From Streptomyces apocyni (lineage in GTDB: Bacteria > Actinomycetota > Actinomycetes > Streptomycetales > Streptomycetaceae): a stretch of DNA of 48,483 bases. The DNA is taken from positions 103,952 to 152,434 of the forward strand of contig NZ_WHOM01000035.1 in the NCBI RefSeq assembly GCF_009739465.1, given 5' to 3'. How positions within the stretch are numbered: the stretch's first letter is position 1; each line of letters begins with the position of its first letter. Below are positions 32,284 through 41,485 of this stretch, piece by piece. The notes beneath the pieces are model-generated. The model had not been told where the DNA came from. It saw only the letters and a list, made by a program, of their open reading frames with translations, and did no database searches. Position numbers and translations under genes: made by a program.

Positions 32284-35200
32284 ATGCCGGATCTGCCGCG
32301 CCGTACGCTGCTGGGGGCCGCCGGAGCGCTCGGCGCCGGAGCCGCGCTCACGGGGCACTCCCCCGCCACGGCGGTACCAGCCCAGGACCGGAACCCGGAC
32401 TCGGACCTGGGCCCGGACTCGGACCTGGGCCCGGACCCGGACTCCGGCCCGGACCCGGACTCGGATTCGGGCGGCTGGGACACCGCGCCCGCGCGGCGGG
32501 CGCTGGCCCGGCTGCTCCCCCACCACGCCCACCAGTTCACGCTCAGCCGCCTCGCGCGCGGCGGCCCGGACCGGTTCCGGGTCACCGGAGCACCCGGGTC
32601 CACCGAGTCCACCGGGTCCACCGCGTCCACCGGCCGGATCAGGGTCGCCGCCACCGGTCCCGCCGCCGCCCTGACCGGCGTCCACTGGTACCTGAAGTAC
32701 GTGTGCGGGGCGCATATCTCCTGGTCGGGCTCCCAGCTACGGCTTCCGGGACGGCTGCCCGCGCCCGGCGCCCCGCTGGAGCGGTCGGCGACCGTCCCGC
32801 ACCGGTTCGCCTTCAACGACACCCACGACGGCTACACCGCGCCGTACGCCGACTGGCCGCGCTGGGAGCGGCTCATCGACGTACTCGCCCTGCACGGCTG
32901 CAACGAGGTGCTGGTCACGGTCGGGCAGGAGGCCGTCTACCACCGGCTGCTGCGGGACTTCGGGTACTCCGACGCCGAGTCCAGAGCGTGGCTGCCCGCC
33001 CCCTCGCACCAGCCGTGGTGGCTGCTGCAGAACATGAGCGAGTACGGCGGCCCGCTCAGCCCGGAACTGATCGCCAAGCGGGCGGAACTGGGCCGCCGGA
33101 TCACCGACCGGATGCGTGAGCTGGGGATGCGTCCCGTGCTGCCCGGCTACTTCGGGACCGTCCCGGACGGCTTCGCGGCGCGCAATCCCGGGGCCCGTAC
33201 CATCCCGCAGGGCACCTGGGCGGGCCTGAAGCGGCCCGACTGGCTTGACCCGCGCACGGCGGCCTTCCGGCAGGTAGCCGCCGCGTTCTACCGTCACCAG
33301 GCCGAACTGTTCGGTCCCGTACAGCACTTCAAGATGGATCTGCTGCACGAGGGGGGTAGACCCGGCGACGTCCCGGTGCCCGAGGCCGCCCGCGCCGTGG
33401 AGGCGGCGCTGCGGACCGCGCGCCCGGGCGCCGTGTGGGCGATCCTGGGCTGGCAGGCGAACCCGCGCCGTGAGCTGCTCGACGCGCTCGACAAGGAGCA
33501 TCTGCTCGTCGTCGACGGCCTGTCCGACCTGCCAACAGTCACCGACCGGGAGCGGGACTGGGGCGGCGCGCCGTACGCCTTCGGCACCATCCCCAACTTC
33601 GGCGGGCGTACGACGATCGGCGCCAGGACACACCAGTGGACCGAGCGGTTCACCGAGTGGCGGGACCGGCCGGGCTCCGCCCTGGTCGGCACCGCCTACA
33701 TGCCGGAGGCGGCCGAGCGCGACCCGGCCGCCCTGGAGCTGTTCAGCGAACTGGCCTGGCGGCGGGAGCCCGTCGATCGTACAGAGTGGTTCGAGGCGTA
33801 CGCCGATCTGCGGTACGGGGAGCGGGACGACGCGGCCCGCGCCGCCTTCGGGGCGCTGCGGGACACCGCGTACCAGATCACCAGCACCGACGGCCGCCCG
33901 CATGACTCGATCTTCGCCGCCCGGCCCAGTCTGTCAGCCAACTCCGGTACCTACTACGCGACGCACTCCCCGGCCTTCGACTCTGGCGACTTCGACCGGG
34001 CCTTCGCCTCGCTGCTCGGCGTCCGGGCGTCGCTGCGTCACTCGGACGCGTACCGCTACGACGTGACGGATCTGGGCCGCCAGGCCATCGCCAACCGGTC
34101 CTGGCAGCTGTTGCCCCAGCTCAAGGCGGCGTACGAGCGCGCGGACCTGGACACCTTCAAGGCGCTGGCCCGGCTCTGGCTGAAGCTGATGCGGCTGAGC
34201 GAGGACATGACCGGCGCGCACCAGGCGTTCCTGCTCGGGCCGTGGCTGGCGGACGCGCGGCAGTCGGCGTCGTCGGCCGCCGAGGAGGCCGCGTTGGAGC
34301 GGACGGCGCGGGTGCTGGTCACGACCTGGGCGGACCGGGTGACCGCGGACGGCGGGCGGCTGGCGAACTACGCCAACCGCGACTGGCAGGGCCTGATCGG
34401 CGACTTCCATCTGCCGCAGTGGCAGGCGTACTTGGATGAGCTGGAGGACGCCCTCGCGCGAGGCCGGGAGCCCGCGGCGTTCGACTGGTACGCGGTCGAG
34501 GAGCCGTGGACCCGGGAGCGCGCGGTCTATCCGGTGCGGCCGGTCGGTGACGCGTACCGCACCGCCCGTCGGGTGCGTGACGTGCTGGCCGCCGCCCCCT
34601 ACCAGGGCACGGTCACCGTCACCGCCGAACCGTCCGCGTTCCCGCCCGGTGGGCAGGCGCGCGTGCGGGCCGTCTTCCGCAACGTCAACGGGCTGCGGGC
34701 GACCGGCCGCGTCGACTTCACCCTCACCGCCTCCGGGCTCGACCCGGAGCCGGAGGGCGACACCTCGCTGCCGTCCGTGCCGCCCGCGGGGACGGGCGAG
34801 GCGGTCTGGCGGGCGGCGGCACCGGACGAGCCGCTCACCGACCCGCTGCGACCGGTGCCGTACGCGCTGCGCACGCGGTACGGGCCCCGGGGCGAGCAGC
34901 CGGTCACGGCCGAGTCGCGCGGCAGCCTGTACGTGGCGGGTCCGCTGGACGCGGGGTGGCGGACGTATACGAACAGTGGGGCGGTCTTTGGGCAGTTGGG
35001 AGACCGGTACGCCATCAACGGCTCGGGGGCCGACCTGTGGAAGGGGACGACGGAGTTCGGGACGGCGTATCGCGAGGGGGCGCTACGGGACGGCGTGGCC
35101 GTCACCGTGCGGGTGGACTCCCAGGAGGTGACGGGGCCCTGGGCGCGCGCGGGGATCATCGTCCGCGACTCCCTGTCCACGCCCGGCTCTCCGGGCTTCC

Positions 35201-35508
35201 TGAACCTCGCGGTCACCCCGGCCAACGGCGTGGTGCTCTCCTACGACACCAACGGCGACGGCACAGTGGACACGTTTCGGCGGATCACCGGGATCACGGC
35301 GCCGGTGCTGCTGCGGCTCACCCGTACGGGTGATGGCTCGTACCGCGCGGAGTGCTCGGCCGACGGCGAGGGCGCGTGGCGGACGGTCGCGACGGTGGTG
35401 GTGCCGGGTGCGGCGAAGGTCCAGGATGCCGGGCTGTTCATGTCGGCGACGCACGGCGGGCGCGGGGGGCGGGGCACGGTGGAGTTCAGCGGGTGGCGGA
35501 TCGGGTGA
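32284..35508 (+). CDS. Secreted alpha-N-acetylglucosaminidase, GH89 family
   Basis: A 1074-residue exported glycosidase. The signal is of the Tat type (PRRTLLGAAGALGAGAALTG). A Pro/Asp/Ser repeat linker follows (DSDLGPDSDLGPDPDS). The NAGLU-type domains come next: GVHWYLKYVCGAHISWSGSQ, RFAFNDTHDGYTAPYADWPRW, WWLLQNMSEYGGPLS, and HFKMDLLHEGGRPGD with probable catalytic Glu356. WAILGWQANPRRELLD and GTIPNFGGRTTIGARTHQW are also typical. After about residue 770 come a beta-sandwich region (VTVTAEPSAFPPGGQARVR) and a C-terminal jelly-roll-like module. It would release terminal alpha-GlcNAc from glycans outside the cell. Confidence 0.9.
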   Translation: MPDLPRRTLLGAAGALGAGAALTGHSPATAVPAQDRNPDSDLGPDSDLGPDPDSGPDPDSDSGGWDTAPARRALARLLPHHAHQFTLSRLARGGPDRFRVTGAPGSTESTGSTASTGRIRVAATGPAAALTGVHWYLKYVCGAHISWSGSQLRLPGRLPAPGAPLERSATVPHRFAFNDTHDGYTAPYADWPRWERLIDVLALHGCNEVLVTVGQEAVYHRLLRDFGYSDAESRAWLPAPSHQPWWLLQNMSEYGGPLSPELIAKRAELGRRITDRMRELGMRPVLPGYFGTVPDGFAARNPGARTIPQGTWAGLKRPDWLDPRTAAFRQVAAAFYRHQAELFGPVQHFKMDLLHEGGRPGDVPVPEAARAVEAALRTARPGAVWAILGWQANPRRELLDALDKEHLLVVDGLSDLPTVTDRERDWGGAPYAFGTIPNFGGRTTIGARTHQWTERFTEWRDRPGSALVGTAYMPEAAERDPAALELFSELAWRREPVDRTEWFEAYADLRYGERDDAARAAFGALRDTAYQITSTDGRPHDSIFAARPSLSANSGTYYATHSPAFDSGDFDRAFASLLGVRASLRHSDAYRYDVTDLGRQAIANRSWQLLPQLKAAYERADLDTFKALARLWLKLMRLSEDMTGAHQAFLLGPWLADARQSASSAAEEAALERTARVLVTTWADRVTADGGRLANYANRDWQGLIGDFHLPQWQAYLDELEDALARGREPAAFDWYAVEEPWTRERAVYPVRPVGDAYRTARRVRDVLAAAPYQGTVTVTAEPSAFPPGGQARVRAVFRNVNGLRATGRVDFTLTASGLDPEPEGDTSLPSVPPAGTGEAVWRAAAPDEPLTDPLRPVPYALRTRYGPRGEQPVTAESRGSLYVAGPLDAGWRTYTNSGAVFGQLGDRYAINGSGADLWKGTTEFGTAYREGALRDGVAVTVRVDSQEVTGPWARAGIIVRDSLSTPGSPGFLNLAVTPANGVVLSYDTNGDGTVDTFRRITGITAPVLLRLTRTGDGSYRAECSADGEGAWRTVATVVVPGAAKVQDAGLFMSATHGGRGGRGTVEFSGWRIG

Positions 35509-35587
35509 GCGCCTGGGGCCCTGGGTAAGGGGGCCCGTGTCGGTCCGTGCCGGGTGACCAACTCGCGATTCGCTCGTTCTGCTGAAC

Positions 35588-37525
35588 GTGAGTTCTCCGG
35601 ATGTCGCCACGCGCCCCGCCCCCCAACCCGGTGCCCCCGTCGATGTGGAGCAGGCCGAGGCCGCACTCGTCGAGCACTATCCGCGACTGGTGCGGCTGGG
35701 CTACCTGGTCCTGCCCCCGTCGCTCGGCCGCAACCGCCGCGTGCTGACCGCGCACGCCCTCACCCAGCGCGCGCTGCCCAGGGGCCGCGCCGCGGGCGCG
35801 GGCGAGGAGGCGGCCGTCCCCGGGCAGGGCGGCGGCCCCCAGGGGCCCGGTGGCGACCCCGGCTACGCGTATGTGCGGCTGCGGGTGCTGCGCGGCGCGC
35901 TGCGGGCCGGGCTGCCGCTGTGGCGGTTCGCCTGGCCTCGGCGCGCGCAACTGCCGCCGCTGCTCCCCCAGGTGTGGGGTCTCAGGCTCTTCCCGCGCTC
36001 GGGCGGCGCCGATGAACTGGCCCTGGACCAGGCGCTGTCCACGCTGAGCGCCCCTGCGCGCGCCGCGTTCGTGCTGCGCGGCCTGGAGCGGCTGCCGGAC
36101 GCGGAGGTACGGCGGCTGCTGGACGCGGCCGGGGTCGACGACCCGGACGCGGCGCTCGAGGAGGCGGACGACATCGAGTCGCCCCCGGCCCTGCTGCGTT
36201 CCCCGGAGTTCGACCCGTGCTCCCTCCAGGCCCGGCCCACCGATCTGATGCGCCGCCGCCAGCATGGCAGGGCCGCGCTGGCCGGGATCGCCGCGGTCGT
36301 GGTCTGCGGGGCGCTGCTCGGGCTGCCCGGTGACGGCTGGGGTCCGGACGGCGCCGCGGCACCCCCGTACGCGAAGAACCCGGCGGGCGAGGCGGCCCTC
36401 GACCCGGGCCGGTTGACGACCGTACCGGCCACGGCGTGGAAGACCGCGGCCCGTACGGACTTCTCCGTGTGGCCCGCGCGTGGTTCGCTCACCGACGACG
36501 AGGAGTTGCTGCGCCGGGCGCTGGCCGTCTGGGCGCGGCCCGGCGAGTCGGTCCAGGTCTCGGCGACGCCCGGCACCCCGTCCGGGGCTCCCCCGGGCCC
36601 CGCGCAACTGCTGTACGCGGGCGAAGTCGGGCAGGCGCGGGTGGTGCTGCTGTACGACGGGCTGCGCGTCGTCCGGTACGCGGAGCCGCGTGAGGGCGAG
36701 GGCGGGGTCGCGCTGGACTTCGCCCGGGTCGACGGCGCGGACGCGGCGACGTCGGGCGCCATCGTGGTGAGCCGCCTGAACGGCAACGTCCGCTATCTGA
36801 CGGCGCCTTGGGTGACCGGTACGGCCGTGCGCGACCTCCTCAAGCCGGACGCGGGCCCCAAGGCGCTGAGCGTCGACGCCGACGGCGTGACCGACCCGCT
36901 GGCCAGTCCCGTACGGGAGGGCGAGTGCCGTACGGTCAACACGCTGGAGCTGCGCGACGCCACCGCGACCCGGCTGCACGCCGACCTCGGCGAGCTCACC
37001 CCGGCCCAGCTCACCTGGGGCCGACCCGAATCCCCGCGCGAGGTCTCCACCGCCAAGGCGCGCGCCAGCTGGTCCGGCACCGCCTGCCTGCTGTCCGCCG
37101 TGGGCGCGGGTGGCGTCCGTACGGTGAACTCCTGGCCGTACTCGTACCAGCAGCTGCCCGAGGCGAACGGCACGGCGACCTGGATGTGTACCAGAGCCGA
37201 CACCTGGCGCGGCACGGGCAGCAGGACACTCGCCCAGTTCCACCCGCCGGGCAGCGAGTCGGGCGCGATCGCGGCGAAGGCCGAGGACTCACCGGCGTGC
37301 GGGGCGCGGTCGGCGCGGGTGCTCGCCGGGGTGCTGTGGAAGTCGTCGGGCGGTAGCTGGTACGTGCTGGCGGCGGGCAGCAAGGACGTCGTCTCGGTGA
37401 CGGCTACGGGCGGGGTCAAGGGCACCGCCCAGGGCAACGTCCTCGCGACCCCCGCCAAGCAGGGCGCCCAGGCGGAACTGGAGGGCCGCCTCGCGGACGG
37501 CACCGAGGTGTCGGGCCTGCGCTAG
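35588..37525 (+). CDS. Sigma-factor-like protein fused to an extracytoplasmic domain
   Basis: A 645-residue protein starting at GTG 35588. The N-terminal 200 residues resemble a degenerate ECF sigma factor: VEQAEAALVEHYPRLVRLGY looks like region 2.1, and STLSAPARAAFVLRGLERLP with DAEVRRLLDAAGVDD looks like region 4. A single transmembrane helix follows (GRAALAGIAAVVVCGALLGL, about 224-243). The remaining 400 residues lie outside and include conserved Cys (GECRTVNTLEL, TACLLS, WMCTRAD, SPACGAR). The layout resembles a regulator tethered to the membrane with its own sensor, but the sigma regions may no longer bind polymerase. No anti-sigma gene is adjacent. Confidence 0.75.
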   Translation: MSSPDVATRPAPQPGAPVDVEQAEAALVEHYPRLVRLGYLVLPPSLGRNRRVLTAHALTQRALPRGRAAGAGEEAAVPGQGGGPQGPGGDPGYAYVRLRVLRGALRAGLPLWRFAWPRRAQLPPLLPQVWGLRLFPRSGGADELALDQALSTLSAPARAAFVLRGLERLPDAEVRRLLDAAGVDDPDAALEEADDIESPPALLRSPEFDPCSLQARPTDLMRRRQHGRAALAGIAAVVVCGALLGLPGDGWGPDGAAAPPYAKNPAGEAALDPGRLTTVPATAWKTAARTDFSVWPARGSLTDDEELLRRALAVWARPGESVQVSATPGTPSGAPPGPAQLLYAGEVGQARVVLLYDGLRVVRYAEPREGEGGVALDFARVDGADAATSGAIVVSRLNGNVRYLTAPWVTGTAVRDLLKPDAGPKALSVDADGVTDPLASPVREGECRTVNTLELRDATATRLHADLGELTPAQLTWGRPESPREVSTAKARASWSGTACLLSAVGAGGVRTVNSWPYSYQQLPEANGTATWMCTRADTWRGTGSRTLAQFHPPGSESGAIAAKAEDSPACGARSARVLAGVLWKSSGGSWYVLAAGSKDVVSVTATGGVKGTAQGNVLATPAKQGAQAELEGRLADGTEVSGLR

Positions 37526-37609
37526 CCCTTTCCGGCGCTAGCCCTTGCCAGCGGAGCCCCTTCCGGCGTGCCTGGTTCGGCGGACGACGGGATGGACCCC
37601 GAAGTCGTA

Positions 37610-37677
37610 GGTCGTGTCCGCAAAGTCCCGCCTGCCCGGCGGCGTCCGGGCGACGACGGGACTTTGCGGACACGACC
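37610..37677. mobile_element. MITE-like element with perfect 21-bp terminal inverted repeats
   Basis: GGTCGTGTCCGCAAAGTCCCG (37610-37630) and its exact complement (37657-37677) are separated by 26 bp. The element is flanked by TA on both sides, as a target duplication would give; including TA the palindrome is 23 bp per arm. The terminal sequence resembles IS ends seen in streptomycetes. There is no coding capacity, so it would move only with a transposase in trans. The RNA would also fold into a strong hairpin, so a terminator role after the 35588-37525 gene is possible. Confidence 0.7.
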
Positions 37678-37859
37678 TAGCCCAGACACCGGGGAGCAAG
37701 TAACCCACCCGTAGTTCCTGGGAATCCGCACGCGCCGTTGCCCAGCGCTTGGTGCCCTCGTTGAGCTGATCGGGTGAACGCCCGTGGGGCCGACGGCAGG
37801 CGGCTGAAATGCGGCAGGAGTGGGGTGCAGGCGGGGGTTCAAGGGCCGCTCCAGGCCGG

Positions 37860-38705
37860 TCAGATCCTCATCCGGCCGAGGGCGAGCAGATAGGGGGCAT
37901 CCAGGACGAGTGTGCCGTCCGAGGTCTGGTTGTGGGTCTCGAACAGCGCGGCCAGGTCGGCGCGGGCCTGTTCCCAGCGTCCCGTGGCCGCCAGGGCAGC
38001 GCGGTGTGCGCGCAGGGGGCCGGGCTTGTTCTCGAAGACGGCGACGGCGTGGGCGACGGACGGGTAGGTGATGCGGACGTGGGCGACGCGGGTACGCAGG
38101 GCCACCGGGAGCGGCGTGAACCATGCGTGTACGTGTTCGGGGTCTCCCCAGCGTGTCGGGGATGGCCCGGGCGGCGGGTGGTCGAGGTGCCGGGTGACCG
38201 TCGGGGCGATGCGGCCCAGTACCCCGTCCGGGGTCCAGGAGGCGATGGCGAGCAGTCCTCCGGGGCGGCAGACCCGGGCCAGTTCGGCGGCGGCCCGGTC
38301 CGGGCTGGGCGCGAACATCACGCCGAAGGTCGACAGGACGGCGTCGAAGGAATCCGCCGGGAACGGGAGGGCCAGCGCGTCCCCCGCGACGAACCACACC
38401 GCCGCGTGTCCGGCGTGCCGCGCCCGGTGCGTGGGGTGTGCACGCCGCGCGGCGATCCGCAGGAGGTCCGGCTCCCGGTCCAGGCCGACCACCCTGGCGC
38501 CCGCCGCGGCGGCGGCCAGTGCGGCGGGTCCGGTGCCGGTGCCCACGTCGAGCACGCGCGGCGCGGGGGTGTCCGCGGTGCGGCCCGGCACATGCCCCAG
38601 CTCGGCCAGGGACAGTGCGGCCACCTCGTTTGCGGCATGGGCCCAGGCGTCACCCGCGGCAGCGTAGTCACCACCTCGCCAGGCGCCGCCGGTCGCGCTG
38701 CTCAC
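37860..38705 (-). CDS. Class I SAM-dependent methyltransferase
   Basis: A 281-residue methyltransferase. Motif I is VLDVGTGTGPAALAAA (51-66), followed by motif post-I acidic residue in VVGLDREPDLL, AVWFVAGDALALPFPADSFD (motif II region) and ARVCRPGGLLAIASW (motif III). The substrate is unknown; the C-terminal part (VHAWFTPLPVALRTR) is of the small-molecule type. It overlaps the upstream dehydrogenase-like gene by 4 bp (ATGA), so the pair forms an operon. It ends next to the 334-bp stretch containing the MITE; the rest of that stretch holds no gene I can support. Confidence 0.88.
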   Translation of the reverse strand: MSSATGGAWRGGDYAAAGDAWAHAANEVAALSLAELGHVPGRTADTPAPRVLDVGTGTGPAALAAAAAGARVVGLDREPDLLRIAARRAHPTHRARHAGHAAVWFVAGDALALPFPADSFDAVLSTFGVMFAPSPDRAAAELARVCRPGGLLAIASWTPDGVLGRIAPTVTRHLDHPPPGPSPTRWGDPEHVHAWFTPLPVALRTRVAHVRITYPSVAHAVAVFENKPGPLRAHRAALAATGRWEQARADLAALFETHNQTSDGTLVLDAPYLLALGRMRI

Positions 38706-39745
38706 TCCTCACCCCCGTCGCCGAGCCAGTGGAGCGTGACACCGTGCTCGGCCAGCGCCTCCGGGAGCCCGGCCAGCACCGGGAGCTGCTCGATGTGGTG
38801 CACCCCGGGTGGTGGGGTGCCGGTGAGCAGCTCCCGGGTGACGTACGCCGCCGCCAGTCCGGTGACGCGGCTCTGGGCGTGGCCGGTGAGTGCGTACGCC
38901 GCGTGCTGGTCGCCGCGCCAGGCGTCGGCCCGCACCGCGAAGCCGTCGCCGCCGATGTGCACCCGGCGCAAGGCCTCGATCAGCATCCGTCGTGCGCCCG
39001 GCCGGCGGACGGCCCGGAGCAGTCCGGCGCGCCGCAGGGCGAAGAGCGCTCCGGTCAGCGGCCGGGAGTCCAGGCACAGCCGGGTGGTCGCCTCGGGGAC
39101 GCCGAGCGTATGGCGCAGGGTGTGCTGGTCGGAGAACGGGAACGGGTGGGCGGTCCTGCTGCCGTATCCGGGCAGGGCGGTCCGCCGTGGGCGAGCGGTG
39201 ACGGGCTCGGCGAGCCCCTCGACGGTCCAGCGCACCGCGTCGCCGCCGTGCCGTTCGCCGGAGCCGAGGAGCACGGTGAGGTCCAGGCGCTCCGCGCCGC
39301 CGACGGCGTCGTGCGCACGGCGTGCGAGCAGGTTCGTCAGGCCCGGTGCGACGCCGACGCTGAGCACCGCCGTGGCTCGCGAGGCGGCCGCCACATCGTG
39401 CAGCTCCGCCACGCCGTCGAGCAGCCGCCGGGTGGCGCCGATGTCGACCAGATGGATACCGCGCTCCAGGCACGCACGTGCGATGCCCGTGTCCGGTGGC
39501 TCGACGCACAACACCACCGCGGCCACGTCCCCCAGCCGGTCCAGCACCTGCCGGAAGCCGTCCGGGTCGGCCACGTCGACGCGTACGCCCCCGTCCTGGC
39601 GGGCCCGGGCCGCGCTGCGCCCGGCGGGCAGGACGCGGTTGGGCAGCCATCGGGCGAGCGTGGACGTCACGGTCGTGCCCACGGCTCCGTAGCCGCCGAC
39701 AACCAGTACTCGCCCGTCCCGGCCGCCAGGTTTCGCTGTAGTCAT
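38702..39745 (-). CDS. Saccharopine dehydrogenase-like NADP-binding protein
   Basis: A 347-residue protein. ATG 39745 begins a Rossmann fold with RVLVVGGYGAVGTTVTSTLA (Gly-x-Gly-x-x-Gly), the N-terminal domain of saccharopine dehydrogenase-like proteins. LVDIGATRRLLDGVAELHDVA and SVGVAPGLTNLLARRA are typical of the branch that reduces or sheds small carbonyl substrates. The substrate is unknown; it is probably not lysine metabolism given the neighbours. It is coupled to the methyltransferase gene and divergent from a TetR gene, across a perfect palindrome that probably controls both directions. Confidence 0.85.
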   Translation of the reverse strand: MTTAKPGGRDGRVLVVGGYGAVGTTVTSTLARWLPNRVLPAGRSAARARQDGGVRVDVADPDGFRQVLDRLGDVAAVVLCVEPPDTGIARACLERGIHLVDIGATRRLLDGVAELHDVAAASRATAVLSVGVAPGLTNLLARRAHDAVGGAERLDLTVLLGSGERHGGDAVRWTVEGLAEPVTARPRRTALPGYGSRTAHPFPFSDQHTLRHTLGVPEATTRLCLDSRPLTGALFALRRAGLLRAVRRPGARRMLIEALRRVHIGGDGFAVRADAWRGDQHAAYALTGHAQSRVTGLAAAYVTRELLTGTPPPGVHHIEQLPVLAGLPEALAEHGVTLHWLGDGGEE

Positions 39746-39761
39746 ACTCCAATGAAATAGC

Positions 39762-39780
39762 ACTGTAGTGTCACTACAGT
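39762..39780. promoter_or_regulatory. Palindromic operator of the TetR regulator
   Basis: ACTGTAGTG-T-CACTACAGT is a perfect 9-bp inverted repeat with one central base. It lies 16 bp from the dehydrogenase start and 31 bp from the TetR start, so it is placed to control both divergent units. Binding by the adjacent TetR protein is inferred from position and symmetry. Confidence 0.85.
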
Positions 39781-39811
39781 CAAAGTTTCGTGAGAACCCC
39801 TGGAGAAGTCC

Positions 39812-40432
39812 GTGGCCCTGACCCGCGCGGAGAAAGCCCGTCACACCCGGCAGCGCATGATCGATGCCGCGGCCCGGCTCTTCGTCGAGCGCGGCTGGGC
39901 CGCAACGACCGTCGAGGACATCGCCCGCGCCGCCGAAGTCGGTGTGCAGACCGTGTACTTCACGTTCGGCAACAAGCGCGCGCTGCTCAAGGAACTGCTG
40001 GACACGGTGATCTCCGGTGACTCGGACCCGGTCGCGACACTCGACCGCCCCTGGGCCCGCGAGGTCATCGACGAGCCGGACCCCGCCGCCCAGCTCGCCC
40101 GCCAGGCCACAGGCGCCCGGGTCATCCTGCGGCGTGCCGCGCCGGTCCTGGAGGTCGTACAGGGTGCGGCCGCCGCGGACCCGGAACTCGCCGCGCTCTG
40201 GCGGACCAACCAGGAGCAGCGCCACACCGTGCAACTGCGCTTCGCACAGGCGCTGGTGGCCAAGGCCGGCGGCAGGCTGCGGGACGGGCACGACGCGGCG
40301 TCGGCCGCGGACATCGCGCTGACCGTCCTCGGCCCTGAGACCTACGGCCTGCTGGTCAACACCCGCGGCTGGACCCCGGCCCGCTGGGAACGCTGGGCGG
40401 CAGACACCCTCGTACGCCAACTGCTCCCGTGA
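39812..40432 (+). CDS. TetR-family regulator of the dehydrogenase/methyltransferase operon
   Basis: A 206-residue regulator starting at GTG 39812 with a GGAGA site. The DNA-binding part is TRQRMIDAAARLFVERGWAA followed by the helix-turn-helix TVEDIARAAEVGVQTVYFTF and NKRALL. The ligand-binding C-terminus is divergent, with hydrophobic residues scattered in helices, as usual. It probably represses itself and the facing operon through the 19-bp palindrome. A substrate of that operon is the likely inducer. Confidence 0.92.
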   Translation: MALTRAEKARHTRQRMIDAAARLFVERGWAATTVEDIARAAEVGVQTVYFTFGNKRALLKELLDTVISGDSDPVATLDRPWAREVIDEPDPAAQLARQATGARVILRRAAPVLEVVQGAAAADPELAALWRTNQEQRHTVQLRFAQALVAKAGGRLRDGHDAASAADIALTVLGPETYGLLVNTRGWTPARWERWAADTLVRQLLP

Positions 40433-40569
40433 CCCTCCAGGTAGCTACGGGGCGGCCAGTTACCCCCTGGTGTCCGAGCGGGGATTCCGGGGCTGGATGA
40501 CCGCGACCGGGTGAGAAACCCCGCGCGCAAGGGTGTTGCCACGGGAGTACCCGTCAGTACATTGACGCT

Positions 40570-41484
40570 ATGTCTAATAAGCAGGCTCAGGCTCCACTCA
40601 AGGCGCGGAAGGTGTCGTTCGCGTGGGAGGAGACGCCGCTCCACTGGATACCTGGCGACCCGTTCACCACGCACACCATCAACGTGCTCCATCTCCTGCT
40701 GCCCGCGGGCGAACGCTGGTTCGTGCACGTCTACAAACAGGTGCTGCCGTACATCAAGGACGAGCGGCTGCGCGCGGACGTGATCGGGTTCATCGGGCAG
40801 GAGGCGATGCACTCACAGGCCCACGACGAGGTACTGCCGCACCTCAGGGAACAAGGCCTGGACCCCACGCCGTACACCGCGCAGGTCGACTGGCTCTTCG
40901 AGAAGCTACTCGGGGACCGGACGCTGCCGCCCGGCAAGGCCCGCGAGTGGTGGCTGATGGAGCGGGTCGCGACAATCGCGGCGATCGAGCACTACACGGC
41001 GTTCCTGGGTAACTGGGTGCTCAACGCCGACGCGCTGGACCGGCGTGGCGCCGACCCGACGATGCTGGATCTGCTGCGCTGGCACGGTGCCGAGGAGGTC
41101 GAGCACCGCTCGGTCGCCTTCGACCTGTTCCTGCACGTCGACGGTGGCTATCGGCGGCGGGTCAGGACCTGGGCCGCGGCGTTCGGGGCGCTGGTCTTCC
41201 TGTGGCAGCGCGGGGTGCGGTTCTTCATGGCGAACGACCCGACGCTGGTGGGCGGCAGCGGCAAGGCAAGCGTGCGGGAGTTCCTCGCCAAGGGCCGGGA
41301 GGGCGTGTTGCCGACGACGGGGGCGATGGCGCGGTCCATCCCCCGCTATCTGAGCCGCGCTTACCACCCCTCCCAGGAGGGCTCGACCCGGCAGGCGCTG
41401 GCGTACCTCGCCGCGTCGCCCGCCGCGCTCGCCGCCGAGGCCCGCGAGCAGGCGCCTGAGGTACGCGCGAAGGGGGCTGCCTGA
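40570..41484 (+). CDS. Predicted metal-dependent hydrolase (PF10118-like)
   Basis: A 304-residue protein of the metal-dependent hydrolase family related to ferritin-like helical carboxylate enzymes. Candidate metal ligands sit in repeated helical motifs: IGQEAMHSQAHDE, MERVATIAAIEHYTAFL and WHGAEEVEHRSVAFDLF, that is Glu-x3-His and Glu-x2-His pairs as in diiron enzymes. The diiron reading fits the next gene, a 2Fe-2S reductase 1 bp downstream, which could supply electrons; a hydroxylase or desaturase-like activity is therefore possible, not a hydrolase. An ACGGG-AGTA-CCCGT dyad lies upstream (40541-40554). Confidence 0.82.
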   Translation: MSNKQAQAPLKARKVSFAWEETPLHWIPGDPFTTHTINVLHLLLPAGERWFVHVYKQVLPYIKDERLRADVIGFIGQEAMHSQAHDEVLPHLREQGLDPTPYTAQVDWLFEKLLGDRTLPPGKAREWWLMERVATIAAIEHYTAFLGNWVLNADALDRRGADPTMLDLLRWHGAEEVEHRSVAFDLFLHVDGGYRRRVRTWAAAFGALVFLWQRGVRFFMANDPTLVGGSGKASVREFLAKGREGVLPTTGAMARSIPRYLSRAYHPSQEGSTRQALAYLAASPAALAAEAREQAPEVRAKGAA

Positions 41485-41485
41485 G

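Noticed and set aside
37522..38397. A minus-strand frame through the MITE
   Set aside because: It crosses the inverted repeat and the methyltransferase gene in another frame and has no protein character.
38709..39752. A frame on the same strand as the dehydrogenase-like gene
   Set aside because: Arg-rich out-of-frame shadow of the saccharopine-dehydrogenase-like gene.
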